From Quercus robur (Eukaryota > Streptophyta > Magnoliopsida > Fagales > Fagaceae): a stretch of DNA of 64,000 nt. The position numbers and the translations under genes are program-made. Position 1 is the first letter of the stretch, and every line of letters starts with the position of its first letter. The stretch is from assembly GCF_932294415.1 (NCBI RefSeq), contig NC_065538.1, forward strand, positions 18,885,656 through 18,949,655, written 5' to 3'. Below are positions 1 to 13,027 of this stretch, one piece after another. Under the pieces are notes generated by a model. That model was not told where the DNA came from. It ran no database searches and was given only the letters and a program-made list of their open reading frames with translations.

Positions 1-967
1 CGAGACAGTCTTTGCTCAGCTCCCAGCGCCGCCTGCAACCATAAAGTTTGGATAGCCTCGTGAAGGAGACGTATTAATGGCATGCCTCGAACACTGAAAC
101 GTCAAAGGCGCCGCGTGAGAAAATCTAGAGGGATGTCTCACAATTTGGCGCGCCCCCCATGCAAACGAAAAAACCCCGGCATTAAAGAAATGTTGAGCTG
201 GGCCAGTCATGGTTTGGGCCTAACATTATCAAAACCCTCCTCCCCAACAACAAGGCCGGGCAGTAGGATTTTGAGGGGCTATTGTGGGGCCCGAAATCTG
301 AGGTCCCAGCCCACTTTGTATTCAGGGCCCAAAGCCTAGGCCGAGGAGCCCTATTGTCGAGGACATATGATGAAAGCCTCTCAAAGGCCCAAGGATGTGG
401 CCAAGGACGATCTCATGCTCAACACCTCACAAAACGCCTGAAGAAAAGGACAAACTCAGTATAAGAGCAGTACAAGAGAGAAAGCTGCCAACACCGTAAT
501 GTGGAGCCCTGCGTCTGACAAGCCCATACTCCAGACCATGCTATTTAACTTTTCCCAACTACCCCCAACCACTCTGACGTATGGATTGATAGGACGAGTC
601 ATTACCCCAAAAAGGAAAAACTGACACGTAGACGAAAAACGGGAAGTAAACACTGGGATAAAAGGGGAAGAGAGCCAGGGGAGAAAGGGGGGGAGGAAAA
701 AATATCCTACAAAAAGAAGAATGGGAAGAATGTGATGCTCCTCGGACTAAGTCCGAGGACTCAAACCCTCCGAGCTACACCGATGTGAAGCCTAGCTATT
801 CTGGCCAAACCTACCTTCGTATGAGCTTCCATGAAAATCACGACTAAACCGCCGTCCAACGACCAAGGTCCAACCTTTCTAGCCCACTCTCTATGAATTA
901 TATTGTTCGGACCTTTTACCTACGAGCTCAATATCATTCTTGGGTCGCTAAATAATTGTGTCCCTAC
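1..967. mobile_element. LTR-like repetitive sequence, possible retrotransposon remnant
   Basis: No protein-coding capacity is convincing here. The stretch is richer in GC than the following DNA, has many GGCC/GAGG words and a near-palindrome CCTCGGACTAAGTCCGAGG at about 742-760. It ends near 967 in CCCTACA, after which recognisable LINE protein begins. The style resembles plant LTR retrotransposon terminal repeats, but I could not find the opposite end or a target-site duplication, and the left edge is cut by the window. Treat as inferred. Confidence 0.3.
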
Positions 968-994
968 AAATATCATGCCATAAAATATTATGTC

Positions 995-1621
995 ATGGTT
1001 GCGTGGTGCATTTGGGAGCGTAAGAACAGGGTCAGGTTGCAATAGCAGGCTTGGGTGGTTGGGGAGGTGTGTTGGCATGCTTCTGAAATGTTGAAAGAGT
1101 TCCATGATGTGCATAAAAAGGTTCCTCGAATGGTTGTTCGTAGTAGTGATTCTCGGTGGAAACCTCCGGCCTTTGGTATGTATAAAATCAACTTTGATGG
1201 TGCTTTATTTGAGGAGCAAACTTGTGCAAGTCTAAGAGTGGTTATCAGGGATTCGACGGGATTGGTCATTGGTGCTTTGAGCCAAAAAATTAGGCACCCA
1301 GGTTCTATGGACATGGTGGAGGCTCTAGCTGCTAGTAGAGCCATTGTTTTTGACAAGGAGCTTTGTCTTCAGTCTATAGTGGTGGAGGGTGATTCCTTAC
1401 GGGTTATCCAAGCTATAGTTGCCGCTAGGCCTTCGAGGACTATGTTTGGTCATGTTATTGCTGAAATTCATAGTTTAGTTTCTAATGTTGATTGTAGTTT
1501 TTGTCATGTTAAGAGAGAGGGGAATAAACTTGCTCATGCCCTCGCTCATAGAGCAATTGCATCTGCTGATTTTGATATGTGGTTAAAAGATTTACCACGT
1601 GATTTGGAGGATGTTTTTTAG
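995..1621 (+). pseudogene. LINE retrotransposon 3' end: RNase H domain fragment
   Basis: This is the C-terminal RNase H-like domain (RVT_3 type) of a plant L1-type LINE ORF2. Reading from 995, the frame starts WCIWERKNRVRLQ, the usual linker before the domain, hits a TAG at 1043-1045, then is open from 1046 to the stop at 1621. The acidic and binding positions look intact: NFDGA near the start, the VEALAA helix, VEGDSL, and the C-terminal KREGNKLAHALAHRA. The reverse transcriptase and endonuclease parts are absent, so this is a truncated, non-autonomous relic. A free-standing plant RNase H-like gene is less likely because the linker and the upstream in-frame stop fit a LINE remnant. Confidence 0.8.
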
Positions 1622-2005
1622 TTTGATTTGCTTTAATAAATTTTCTTACTGGGTTCTCAAAAAATATAGTTTCAATTTATTTATATAATTTTTAATTAAG
1701 CTACTAATTGTCTATTCATCATGCTCATATTATAATTTCATATCCAGCTGACGGAGTTCTCTTATAAGTAAGCTTATATTTAAATTTTAGCAAGGCAAAG
1801 TCCCTCTTTTATTGCTGAAAAAAAAATTGTAATCTTCGTTTTATTATTTCTTATCTTTATTTAGAAAAATATAATTATTTCTTTTTTGGTTTGGAATATA
1901 CTATATATTACAAACCATAACATTAAAAATATTTTGCTTATCTAGTTCATCATCAATCCTTTATTTTTTTTATTTTTTTATTTATTTATTGAGATCAGAC
2001 ACTTA
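1622..2005. other. AT-rich intergenic DNA
   Basis: Low-complexity AT-rich sequence after the LINE fragment; no gene, RNA or clear repeat boundary seen. Confidence 0.5.
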
Positions 2006-2207
2006 GTGTGCGTTCGGGTTACAATAAAAAATTAAAATTATTTTATTATTCGGCTTATTTTTGTTACTATTCATGAGTCCCACTGCATTTTTTGGTACTA
2101 TTCATGGTCCTACTGTACTATTTCAACTAATTTTTACCTTTATCTATAATACTTTCAGCAATAATTTTTCAGTTTCAGCAAAATAAGCTGCATCCAAACA
2201 CACCCCT
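2006..2207. mobile_element. MITE, first of a head-to-tail pair
   Basis: Short non-coding element beginning TGTGCGTTCGGG and ending CATCCAAACACACCCC, imperfect terminal inverted repeats of the GTGTTTGGA type. The interior has the recurring words TACTATTCATG, CCCACTGCA and CAGCAAAATAAGC, which are shared with the next element and with relatives near 24.5 kb and 48.1 kb. hAT-like ancestry is inferred from the ends. Confidence 0.6.
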
Positions 2208-2410
2208 AGTGTTCGTTTGGCTACAAATTAAAAAGCCAGCTTATTTTACTATTCAGCTTATTTTTGCTATTATTCATGGGTCCCACTGCACTTTTTGGTA
2301 CTTTTCATAGGTCCTACTATACTATTTCAGCTAACTTTTACCTTTATTTACAGTACTTTTAACAAAAAGTTTTTAGTTTTAGCAAAATAAGCGGATCCCA
2401 AACAAACCCC
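2208..2410. mobile_element. MITE, second of the head-to-tail pair
   Basis: Same family and orientation as the preceding copy. It begins TAGTGTTCGTTTGGCTA and ends ATCCCAAACAAACCCC, and abuts the first copy with only a TAG between them. The pair lies about 580 bp upstream of the TATA box of the kinase gene and so belongs to its distal promoter. Confidence 0.6.
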
Positions 2411-2988
2411 TAATGCAATTGCTCTTAATGGCTTAGATTAAGAGTTGAAAAAAGCAATTTTCTTATCCATTTAGGAACAATTTATTTAGTTATTTTGTTA
2501 AAATTTTATTACTAAAAGTGTACTAAAATATACTTGTACTTTGCAAAAATGAAAAAAATAAAAATAAAAATGCTAAAAAAAAATTAGCTTATAAATTAGT
2601 CTCATACACATTAAGAATGTGAAAGTGATAAAAAGAAAGTTTGAGTTTTTTTTTTTTTTTTTTGAGAGAAACAATGAAATTTTGAGTTTGGATGAAATAT
2701 GGGCTTAAACAATAATAACACTTCTAACACTTAATTCTATAACATTCAGATACATATTTTCACAACACTAAAAACTAAATAACAACACTTTTTTTTTTTT
2801 TTTTTTTTGAGAAAAACTAAATAACAACACTTAAACACCGCTACAAAATAAGCCTAATTGCAACCAATCCTAAATTCCTAATCTTTTTTTTTTTTTTTTT
2901 AGCAAAAGGAAAAACTAGTTCATGATCAATCCAACATCAAATCGTCCCGATCATGACAATCAACGGTTCAGATTTCAGCTCCCCTCCC
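2411..2988. other. AT-rich upstream region of the kinase gene
   Basis: Contains three poly-T runs (about 2647-2663, 2790-2808 and 2884-2900) and otherwise AT-rich DNA. No gene seen; probably distal promoter of the kinase gene. Confidence 0.4.
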
Positions 2989-2996
2989 TATATAAA
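2989..2996 (+). promoter_or_regulatory. TATA box of the kinase gene
   Basis: TATATAAA follows a short C-rich stretch and lies about 660 bp before the start codon. Transcription would begin near 3020-3030, giving a long leader. Inferred from position and match only. Confidence 0.5.
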
Positions 2997-3271
2997 AAAA
3001 AAACCGCGTGCGCTCAAAATTTCCGTCTCTTCTCCTCCTGACTAGGTTTGTCAGAAAATCTCAAACACCAACTCCTTTTCAGTACTTTCACATCACTACT
3101 TTCTTTTCAAAAATATAAATTTCTCCATAAAAAATTCCCAGAAATTCCAATCTCACCGTCCACTCTCACCCCCATCAACGGCGCTAACTCTCCCACGTCA
3201 TTAAGTTTCACTTTTACTTTTTTTCCCAAATCAACAAAACTATATATATAATCAAATATCCCTTCTCTCTA

Positions 3272-3323
3272 TCTCCATCTCTCTCTCTCTCTGTGAAAGT
3301 ACAACTAGTTCTCTGTTCACTCC

Positions 3324-3361
<38 letters not shown>
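3272..3361 (+). repeat. CT microsatellite in the kinase 5' leader
   Basis: Several CT runs, the longest at about 3332-3360. CT/GA tracts are frequent in plant 5' leaders and bind GAGA-type (BPC) factors; such a role here is inference. Length is likely to vary between individuals. Confidence 0.6.
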
Positions 3362-3363
<2 letters not shown>

Positions 3364-3654
3364 GTCAGTTCCGAATTTCCGATCTCCCACAGAACCCTAG
3401 TTTCACTGCTACAAAGTCACGATCTACTGGTTTTCGTTCGAATTCTCGGCTCGAAGGTTCCGATTTTCGCACATTCATTGCTCGATTCTCCATTGTTTTC
3501 TTGTTTCTCTTCTTTCGGTCACAATCTAGGGATCTTTCTCTCTTCCATTGTGATTCGAAGGAGAATTCTTGTGCGAGAGAGAAAGAAAGAGAAAGGTGTT
3601 TTTTTTTTTTTTTTTTTCTTTGAGAGGCGGATGATGAGATACGGTAGATGAACG

Positions 3655-6600
3655 ATGCCGGTACTGCGTAGCGAAGTGCGCAAGAGCCGGGCAGCAGCAG
3701 CAGCAGCAGAAGCGAAGCAGATTCGGAAACCGCAGCCGAAGCCGAAAGAGCAGAGGAAGCCGTTGAAGAATCGAATCGAAGTAGGGGAGGCTATTGCGAC
3801 CAGGACGCGGCGGAGGAGTGCGGCGGCCGCGGCAGCGAATACCAATACCAACAACAACAATAAGAAGCAGAGAGTGGGCAATGAGGACGTAGGCGCCGCG
3901 AAAGCCGCGGAGAAGAAGAAGAAGGAGGAGGAGGAAGAGAATCGGAGTTTGGAGAAGGAGGAGGAGGAAGAGGAGGAGGAGGAGGAGGAGGAGGAAGAGG
4001 AAGAGGAGGTAGGGGAGAAGGAGATGGATGAGAATGAGAGTGGGGGGAGAAGTAATGACAAGGCACATGCCGGTGGTGATGACGAAGGAAGCGTAGCTCC
4101 TATTCCTGACAGGGTTTGTTTTTTCGGCTTTAACATTTGGAATTGCTTATAAATATGCATATACATTGTTGCTTGTTTGATTAGGTAGCAATTTTTTTAC
4201 CTATATAATTGCAAAGGGTGAATCTTGAAAGCTGTTTTAGAACTTGGGTGGTTCTGTTTGTTTCTTTGAGTTACAATATAGGTTTTGGGTTCATTGGTAA
4301 TGTGGTTTTTTCATTTCAAGTCCTTGAAATTAGGGTTTTTAAATGAAGAATGTGTGATTTCTTTATTTAGGTGGGAAGTATTTGAAGATATTTTTTGGAA
4401 TGCAATGTTAGCTTAAATGTATGGTATAACTTTTTCATATTGATAGGAAAAAAGTCATTGTAGCTCAATTGACACCTCTTGGTATGTATGTAGATTGTGA
4501 TTAGTAAGTTACACATGCACCTAGTGGACCTTGAACCCATAACCTCACTCATCAGTGTGAATGCCCCTGGATTACCTGGCAATTGGTTCTAGAGGATGGG
4601 GTTATTAGCCTGTAGGTTTTATTGGCTAGAGGTGGGTCCAAGTGGGTCATCGTTATGAAGGTTCCCTAAGTTATCCCAAAGAAAAAAAAAAAAAAAAACC
4701 TTGTGGGGTGGGTGGGGGGGCGGGGGTGGGAGATGTAGCAATTGATATCCAACAATTCTTCTTTAAATTCCTTTTTAAAATTCTTAAACCAATTTTATCT
4801 TTAGGAAGTGTTTGGACTGGATTGTTTGAAGTAGCCTGATGGTGACTAGCATTTCTTCTTTGGCCTTGGTACAATAATATCATGTGACCTTTTCCAGTGG
4901 TTTCCAATGTCATAAGAGACCATGGGGTTGAGAATTTTTTTTTTAGTTATAACTTCCTGTCAAATGTATGTTGTTTGAAGCTTGATCTATTTCATCAGCT
5001 GAGTAATTGTTTTTTTGGATGAGTTATATGGCATCTACTTTTGTATCTTGACGCTTGTTATTATGATTAATGTATAGTGTTATAATATCCAGAGTCCCTT
5101 CAATCATCTACTAATAATAACAATTAAGTGGTTACTCAAAGGTAGATTTATTTATAGATAAGTAACGGAAAAAAATGTTATTAGAAAGAAAACAACCCTA
5201 GTAATCTAGTACACCGCAAGTGGTTACTCAAAGTACAATGATCAATCAAATTTAAGAGAGAAAAACAAGAGAAAAAAAAGTAGCACTCCAATCCAACAAA
5301 GTATGAATGAAGGTTTTAATTTCAAGGATATTCTGTTCACATCCCTCGAAGCTATATTTAAATCTAGGTTACACAAAGCTAGATTTAATTTACATATGTG
5401 TGTGCGTGCACACATGCATGCATGTATGTATGGGCTGACATAGGTCAAATTAGAGAATTTGTCCTACTGCAATTGTGGGAGTTAGGCTTAGGAGAAATTG
5501 TGGATGTAGAGTTTAGAAATTTTTGAAGAAAGGATTATGGGTTATTAGGTGGATGTTATTTGGTAGAAGAAAATATGTGTGGTTTTAGGGCTTTGATATG
5601 TGAAAGAAAGGACTTGATTATGGGTTGTAAGCAAGAGGGAAAAGAGAGGATTTTATGGTATTCAAGGGTTTTATGAACAATACCTGTTAACAGTACCACA
5701 AGAAAGAAAAAAGAAAAAAAGAGAAGAAATGAATGAGAGGAACAATAAGGCCAATGTGCTTCAATACTCAAAACACTCAATATTTTGTTGATCACTTCCA
5801 AATCTTCTTTTGAGTATATTGGCTATTTGTTGTACTAGTAGTATTAGGACTCTTAGTTTGACTAGTAAACTAACAGCCTAATGAAAGACTAACTTGGTCT
5901 CAAAGAAGAGAAAATCTAGATACCGCTCTTATAGAGAATTCTAGACCAACTAAACTACCAAAGTATCCTTGATTCACATGAATGGATGAAATTACATTTT
6001 TGCCCCTAAATACAAAATTGACCATGGTTTTTTTTTTTTTTTTTTTTTTGGGGATAGATTTATGGTTTAGTTTTATTAGACCATAACTAATATAAGAAAA
6101 ACCCAAAAAAAATTTAATCTTACACATAACTAGACCTTTGAAACCACACAACTTTACTTCAATTGGACATCACATGTGGGTTCCATAAAATAAATCTTGA
6201 ATAGACGAATATGCAAAGTCATAACAAATCAATCATTCATAGCTGAACGTTCACACTAGGTTTATTTGTTTAAAGTGCTTTTTCTTTAATGATGCAAGGA
6301 GCACCAAAATTATTTCAAAATTTATTGTTTCAGCTTTTGGGTACTGGATTTTATTTTTGAATTAGTTTTCTTTTTGTATTTTGAATTTGATATTTAATTT
6401 TGTTAAGGATTTTATGGGATTTAATTATGGCCTGATAGGATATCTCTATTTTGATGTAATCTTGGAAGCCCTATTAGAATAGTGGCTCTTGTAATTGTGA
6501 AAACATTACAATTTGATTAGAAATTTTATAATTAGAGAATGTCTTTCCCTTTGTCTGGTGGTGATACCTTAGGTTTTGGGGCGAATTCTAGGTGGTGAAG

Positions 6601-9600
6601 TTTAGGATTTGTCCTATTTTATCTTCTTTTTCTTTTATTTCAATTTTCCTTCCCCTATCCTATCTCATTTAACCATTTAGAAATATGAAATGTTTGGTGG
6701 CAGCAGTGTCAATTGTATATTTTATTATTCATATTTTCTGTCCAGACTCAAGTTAATATGATCACCGTGTTGCTTGATAATATGCACGTGTTCATTCTGA
6801 TTGGTTGCATCCTTTAAGATTGCTTTCTGTAGATGGGTGTCATTTTACTGAATACAAGAGAGAATCTACAAATATTGACAATGAAATAGAATTTAACGAA
6901 TCTTTTGAAGCGTTTTTTCTAGAAACTGATACTGAAGATATATGCATGTGGGAGCCCCTGTATCTGTTATTCTTAGTTTGGTCCGTATTGTTCATGGTGG
7001 AATCCAAAAAGTGCAATAGCAAATTGGAGTCATATTAGAAATGGGGTGTTGTACAAAATTACAACTGAATTGTTTAATTAATTGAAGGTTAAATATATGA
7101 GGAAAATAGGCTGCACGCTATATGGAATTGTAAAGAAACTGCTGATTGTTTACAATCTGATATTTTATTGTTGTTAAAAATGCACTGCTGCACTTAAAGC
7201 CAAAAAGATCAAAGCCTTAAGGTATCAACCCTTCCCTTGGTTGAAGCAAAGGTCATATAATAAGCACACCTTAGGCACGCTGTTCTGGTGCTTTTTGAAC
7301 AAACACAAAGCACACCTAGGTGCATTTTTTTGTTAAAAATATGTGAATCATTAAAATTAATTGCTTGAACTTGAAGGAAATTACATGGACCATTGCTAAA
7401 TTATTAAAACACTATTGTTAAGGTGCTATATTACACACATTATTTATTTATTTATTTTGTATATCAAAGGACAAAAACCATGATAATCTACTATTCCTGT
7501 GTTTGTTGGTCTTTGCCTTTTGGATATATTTAGATCGAACCATATACTTCTTTTGATCATGGCTAGCACAATTATTATTTTTATAAGCACAAGAAGATGC
7601 TATAAAATGTTGTCTAAACTTTATATGACTAAATTATTATCATATTGTCCATTGATATTTCAAATTTACTATATTAAAGTTTTAAGAAATTGAAAGAACT
7701 TATGTAAAATTTGAACTTATAAACTTTGTTCAATTGCACTATCTATTTTAGCTAATAGGCAAATTTTATTATTATTTTATTTTATTTTCTATTTTATATA
7801 TATATATATATATTTTAAATTATATGCTATGAATCTTTTTATTAGAGGTTATTTTATATTGTTTTTGGTAAATGTGCACTTTGCTTCATATCAATTAGGC
7901 TTGTGCTTTGTGCATAGCCTTCAAGAGGCCCATGTGCTTGATGCTTTTATGAACAGGCATATGACGCAGCTCATATAATTGTATTTCAGATTTGGGTATT
8001 TCAGACTTTCCTCGTTAGTAGAGTTAGCATTATAAGCTTTGGAATTTTTACTAGGTCAGTATTTTACTTACGATGGATGCTATGAGCCTTCTGATCCAAG
8101 TATTCTGATGTTACTGAACATAACTAGCAACCAGTATTTTTTTTATACAATTTGGATGAACATGTGCATTTTCAGTGTGAGGATTTTGATTTTTTAAGTT
8201 GGGAATCCAAAAATATGACAGCCTTAGCCTAAGTATTGTGATATGGTAAAATATGTCATATCAATGGTCTACAATTGTGAGTTCCCACTGGATTGATCCC
8301 ATTTATGAAAGTAGTTGTAGGAAAATGTGGATACTCGATAGATCCCTAAAAATTGATGAAATTGTAACAGATCTAGTTTTTGTAGCCCACTTGTGTTGAC
8401 AGGACTTGTAGTTGATTCCTTGGTTTTGTTGGTGCAGGTTCAGGTTGGTGGTTCCCCAGTGTACAAAACAGAGAGAAAGTTGGGCAAGGGTGGGTTTGGA
8501 CAAGTTTATGTTGGGCGGCGTGTTTCTGCAGTAAATACAAATGACAGAACCACTGTATCTGGAGCTGTTGAGGTACGATATTTACTTTTTGTCGTTTCCT
8601 TTTTTTTTTTTTTTTTTTTTTTTTGCGAAAAAATGTTTTTTATCCCCCCACGCTCTCTTTTTTTTCCCCCTCCAATAAACACTATGTTGACTTTGTAAAA
8701 TAGGTGGCCTTAAAATTTGAGCACAAAAGTAGCAAAGGATGTAATTACGGACCACCATCTGAGTGGCAGGTGTACACGTGAGTGTAATCATTTCATTTAA
8801 TTTGTTATGGTTATGAATTTTGATAATATTTGTGAATCTAGAACTTGCTCTTTTTGCTTGTAGTACTCTTGGTGGCAGTCATGGAGTACCTCGTGTACAC
8901 TATAAAGGTCAACAGGGCGACTATTATGTCATGGTATGCTATTGCTTGCATTGTCTTGTTGATTCTGAATATGTAGAGCTTTAGTGTGATGCTTTTTTCA
9001 GTCCACACTGGCCTATTCTTGGAATGGTTTTTTGACAGAAAACTTTGTTGTGTGCAGGTTATGGATATGCTCGGTCCAAGCTTGTGGGATGTTTGGAATA
9101 ATAACTCTCATATGTGAGTGCAATGAAATTGACTTTTAAGTTCATTAATCTTTTTTCGAGTCGTGAATTGTGTTATTAAGGCAATTTGTTAATTTCAGAA
9201 TGTCCACTGAAATGGTTGCATGTATTGCCATTGAAGCAATATCCATTTTGGAGAAGATGCACTCTCGAGGGTAAGAATTCTCTTTCCTGGTAGGACTAGG
9301 CTTGTGTTTGCCTTTTCTGTAATTTTGTTGTGTTTGTAGCAAGTTAGAGGGTATCTATCCAGAAAAAATTTAGTCTGTTCTCCTCCGTGGTTTATTGTCT
9401 GTTATGGAGGAATGATGCATGCATTTTTACTATCTATTTGATAGAGGAATTGCTTGAAAAGTAACCTATCAGCTAATATTTTACAGTGTGTTAGAATTAT
9501 GACAATAATTCCCCTTCTTTTCTTTTCGACAGATATGTGCATGGGGATGTAAAGCCAGAAAATTTTCTGCTTGGTACTCCAGGAACTCCTGACGAGAAAA

Positions 9601-11840
9601 AACTGTTCCTAGTTGATCTTGGATTAGGTACTTTTTCATTGAAGTTATTAAAATTTTAAGTAATTATTGTCTGTACTGTGCATTAGTCATTGTTCTATTA
9701 CCTGCTTGGGCTCACAGCTTCTAGGTGGAGAGATGGTAATACTGGATTGCATGTTGAATATGACCAAAGACCAGATGTTTTCAGGTACAGCCATTGATTT
9801 TATCTGGATAGAGTGCAAAATGTTTATGTAGTTGCTATAACCTGGAATTTTGCTCCATGACTCATTATTTTGTGTTTTGACAGGGGAACAGTGCGTTATG
9901 CTAGTGTACATGCTCATTTAGGGAGAACTGGTAGCAGGAGAGATGATCTAGAATCTCTTGCATATACGCTGATTTTCCTTCTCCGAGGTCGGCTGCCTTG
10001 GCAAGGGTATCAGGTATGTCCTTTCTCTGCTTGTGAAATGTTTTTGTTTTGTGTAGCATCTAATCCTGTAACATAATGATGTTTGCAGGGAGACAATAAA
10101 GGATTCCTTGTTTGCAAGAAGAAGATGGCAACTTCTCCAGAAGTGATGTGCGGCCTTTGTCCACAGCCTTTCAGACAATTTGTTGAACATGTGGTGAACT
10201 TGAAGTTTGATGAAGAACCGGAATATGCAAAATACATTTCGCTGTTTGATGAAATTATCTGCCCAAATTTTGAAATCCGGCCAATCAACACAGAGGGTGC
10301 ACAAAAGGTAATGATGTTCTCCTATAGTGTTCGTCTTTGTCAGTACTTTACTCTTTAGCTGGAGTTTATTTATCTAATGTTTGAAGGTAATAATGGCTGT
10401 TTCTAAGGCATAATTTACTTCTTGTGAAGCTTATTGGTCATAAGAGAGCCCGTTTGGCTATGGAGGAGGAAGAAGAGGATGGTCAACCGAAGAAGAAGGT
10501 GCGTAACGGCTTGCCAGCTAAACAATGGATTAGTGTTTACAATGGGCGTGAACCTATGAAGCAAAGGTACATCTATGCTCTAGTCATGCATGACGCATCA
10601 TTCTCTTATCACTATGACTTTTTGTTCATTATGTCATCCTTTTGTGATTTGTAGTCTTGCATTGTATTTCACAAGATCCAAATGTGGAAAATCTTTAGAA
10701 CATTTAGGATTTGGTGAGAGTTTGTGTTGTCTTGCCACTGTAGGTATCATTACAATGTGGCAGATATAAGGCTGTCCCAGCACATTGATAAAGGATACGA
10801 GGACAAATTATATGTCAGCAGTGTAGCTTCATGTCAGAACCTTTGGGCCCTAATTATGGATGCAGGCACTGGCTTTACTTCACAAGTTTATGAACTCTCA
10901 CCATGTTTTCTTCACAAGGTACGCTGCTAATGTTATGGATTTTTCATCAACTGTTTCACACTTTTGTGTTGTCATCACGTTGTCTATCTTAGTAAAGAAT
11001 CTAATGTACTGTGTCTCTGCCTGTAGGAATGGATAATGGACCAATGGGAAAAGAACTATTATATCAGTGCAATAGCTGGAGCTACAAATGGGAGCTCCTT
11101 AGTAATAATGTCTAAGGGTTAGTCTTAAGGATGCTTATATTTTAGGTTTTCTGTGCCACTTGTTATTTAGTTGTGGTCTTACTGGCCAAGTTCTAATTCT
11201 GATTTTCTTTCAACTGACTTTTAATTTATTGAACCAGGTACGCATTATGTGCAGCAGTCATACAAAGTTAGTGAATCATTTCCTTACAAGTGGATAAACA
11301 AAAAATGGAGAGAGGGCTTCTTCGTAACTACTATGGCCACCTCTGGGAACAGATGGGGAATTGTCATGTCTCGTGGTGCAGCATTTTCTCGACAGGTCAT
11401 CTTGGATTCAATAACAATATATTTGAATATGTTGCGTGGAGTATAAGCATCAATAACTGACTGTTAATGCTTATTAAATTTCAGGTTGTTGAACTAGATT
11501 TCCATTACCCTAGTGAAGGTATTCACCGGCGGTGGGATTATGGATATCGAATCACAGCAACTGCAGCAACTTGCGATCAGGCCGCTTTTGTTCTTAGTGT
11601 TCCTAAGAGGAGGCATACAGAAGATGATTCAACTCAAGAAACACTTAGAACGTCTACTTTTCCTAGTACACATGTAAAGGTGAATTTTTATATTTCTTTA
11701 ACATAGTAGCTTTAATTAAGTTGTTTGGTTCTGATCTTTTAAAGTCTTTCTGGATGCTTACTTAATGATGTGACTTGCAGGAGAAGTGGACGAGGAATCT
11801 TTATATTGCGTCTGTTTGTTATGGACGAACAGTTTCGTGA
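3655..11840 (+). CDS. MLK: MUT9-like (casein kinase 1-related) serine/threonine protein kinase, nuclear
   Basis: Coding exons: 3655-4113, 8438-8572, 8704-8777, 8864-8933, 9058-9113, 9199-9270, 9533-9627, 9718-9784, 9884-10013, 10089-10307, 10430-10566, 10744-10918, 11027-11117, 11238-11395, 11485-11679, 11781-11840. Together they give 2193 nt and 730 aa with no frame break and GT-AG introns. The N-terminus (1-153) is basic and Ala-rich, then acidic with 17 Glu at 102-118. The kinase domain runs from about 163 to 440: glycine loop GKGGFGQV at 169-176, VALK lysine 202, catalytic HGDVKPEN with Asp294, and DLG at 317-319 in place of [11 protein letters not shown] and the [11 protein letters not shown] segment are CK1 hallmarks. 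A Trp-rich C-terminal region (about 500-730) is typical of plant MLK/HD16 proteins. In Arabidopsis these nuclear kinases phosphorylate histone H3 and light or clock regulators; that is family knowledge. Which paralogue this is (the MPVLRS start suggests the MLK4 branch) I cannot settle. Confidence 0.93.
4114..8437. other. Long first intron of the kinase gene
   Basis: A 4.3-kb intron, far longer than the other introns of this gene. It is AT-rich with several poly-A/T runs (about 4682-4698, 6027-6049), a GTGTGCGTGCACACATGCATG-like alternating tract near 5399-5430 and AAGCACACCTAGG-type repeat words near 7270-7330 and 7880-7940 that may be ends of a decayed element. Around 4455-4575 there is a tRNA-promoter-like stretch that may be a SINE relic. 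Short open frames inside it (for example 6805-7038) have no recognisable domain and I regard them as chance. Confidence 0.7.
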
Positions 11841-13027
11841 TCTGCTAACGTTGTTTAGGGCTCCAGTGGACACCGTTACAGTCACAGTCAACAGATATCG
11901 CGTTGCTCTAATTGCCCACTATCCATTAGGGATATTTTGATGTTTATATGTGGCATTGTCAGGCTTAGAGAAATTTTGATTGCTATAGGCTTATTAAAAT
12001 GTAATTAAATTAAACTGAGCAAAAACTCTTTTGGTCTTATTATGTTCGTCAATTTGCGGAAAATTGGGTCTTGTTGATGTCAATGATAAGGAAAAGCCCA
12101 TTTTTTTGAAAACCATGGTTGGACAGAATTGGTTTAAGACTGTTTTACTGGCAACTGCTCGAAGCGGTCTCAAATCTGCTTCAACGTTGTAAATTCTTGT
12201 AGGTCAGTCTGATATATTTGTTTGGAAAAAAGAGACTGAGAGATGGGGAGTGAGCGTGTGTGTGAGAGACCCGACATATATGCCGGGGACAAGATATCAA
12301 ACTATTATTTCAACACATCCATACTATATAACAAGAGAAATGCTATAATAAAGGTCACAACTATCCTTAGAACATTTGTTAGAGAACCATTTTAGAAAAG
12401 TTTGATATCACTTCTATGGGAAATAAAAAAATATCAAAAAATAAAAAAAAAATTTCACAAAAGCTTTCTTAAAATAAATCACTAACAAATACGGGCATTT
12501 GTGGACTTTTTTCCATAACAATATTTCAAAAAGTTCAATTTCCTAATATAATTGAAAATTTTAATACCTAAAAATTTAAATATAAGAAAACTTCATATTT
12601 GAGAGTATTTCGAATGAGTTTTAGTTAACTCAAATTGTAAAGTTTCTCACTTAAAAAAAAAAAAAGAATGTCTAATAGTTGAATAAGAAATTTAGAATTT
12701 AATTTCTATTTACACCTCGATTGATATCTTATCAATCTTAATTTGGTAATAAAGAGCACCGTTTAAAACTATATATATAAACAAATATGAGAGTGAGGGG
12801 GAGAGATATTTATTTAATTTAAAATATAAAAAATATCCCTATTCCCCAAATCTACTCCCAATTTTAGTGCTTAACCCGGTCTGGTCCACTTTTCAAAACT
12901 ACAGTCTCATAAAATCTCGCCTTATCTTATCCGATGATGTCCAAAGCTCAACACCAAAACAGTAGTTCTCATTTTCAATACGAAAACAAAAAACCCAAAA
13001 CCATAGTTAAATATTCTATCTCCTTCA
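11841..13027. other. Kinase 3' region, MITE remnant and MENB upstream region
   Basis: The first ~200 bp are probably the kinase 3' UTR. At about 12338-12500 lies a degenerate MITE (GAGAAATGCTA at the left, related to copies near 54.5 and 55.6 kb). The remainder is the AT-rich upstream region of the next gene; no unambiguous TATA box was chosen. Confidence 0.5.

Noticed and set aside
3519-4166. Long minus-strand frames opposite the first kinase exon (Ser-rich and Pro/Leu-rich)
   Set aside because: They are antisense readings of the Ala/Glu repeat codons of the kinase N-terminus; no domain and no separate promoter.
6805-7038. 77-codon frame in the first kinase intron
   Set aside because: No recognisable domain and no separate promoter signal; expected by chance in a 4.3-kb intron.
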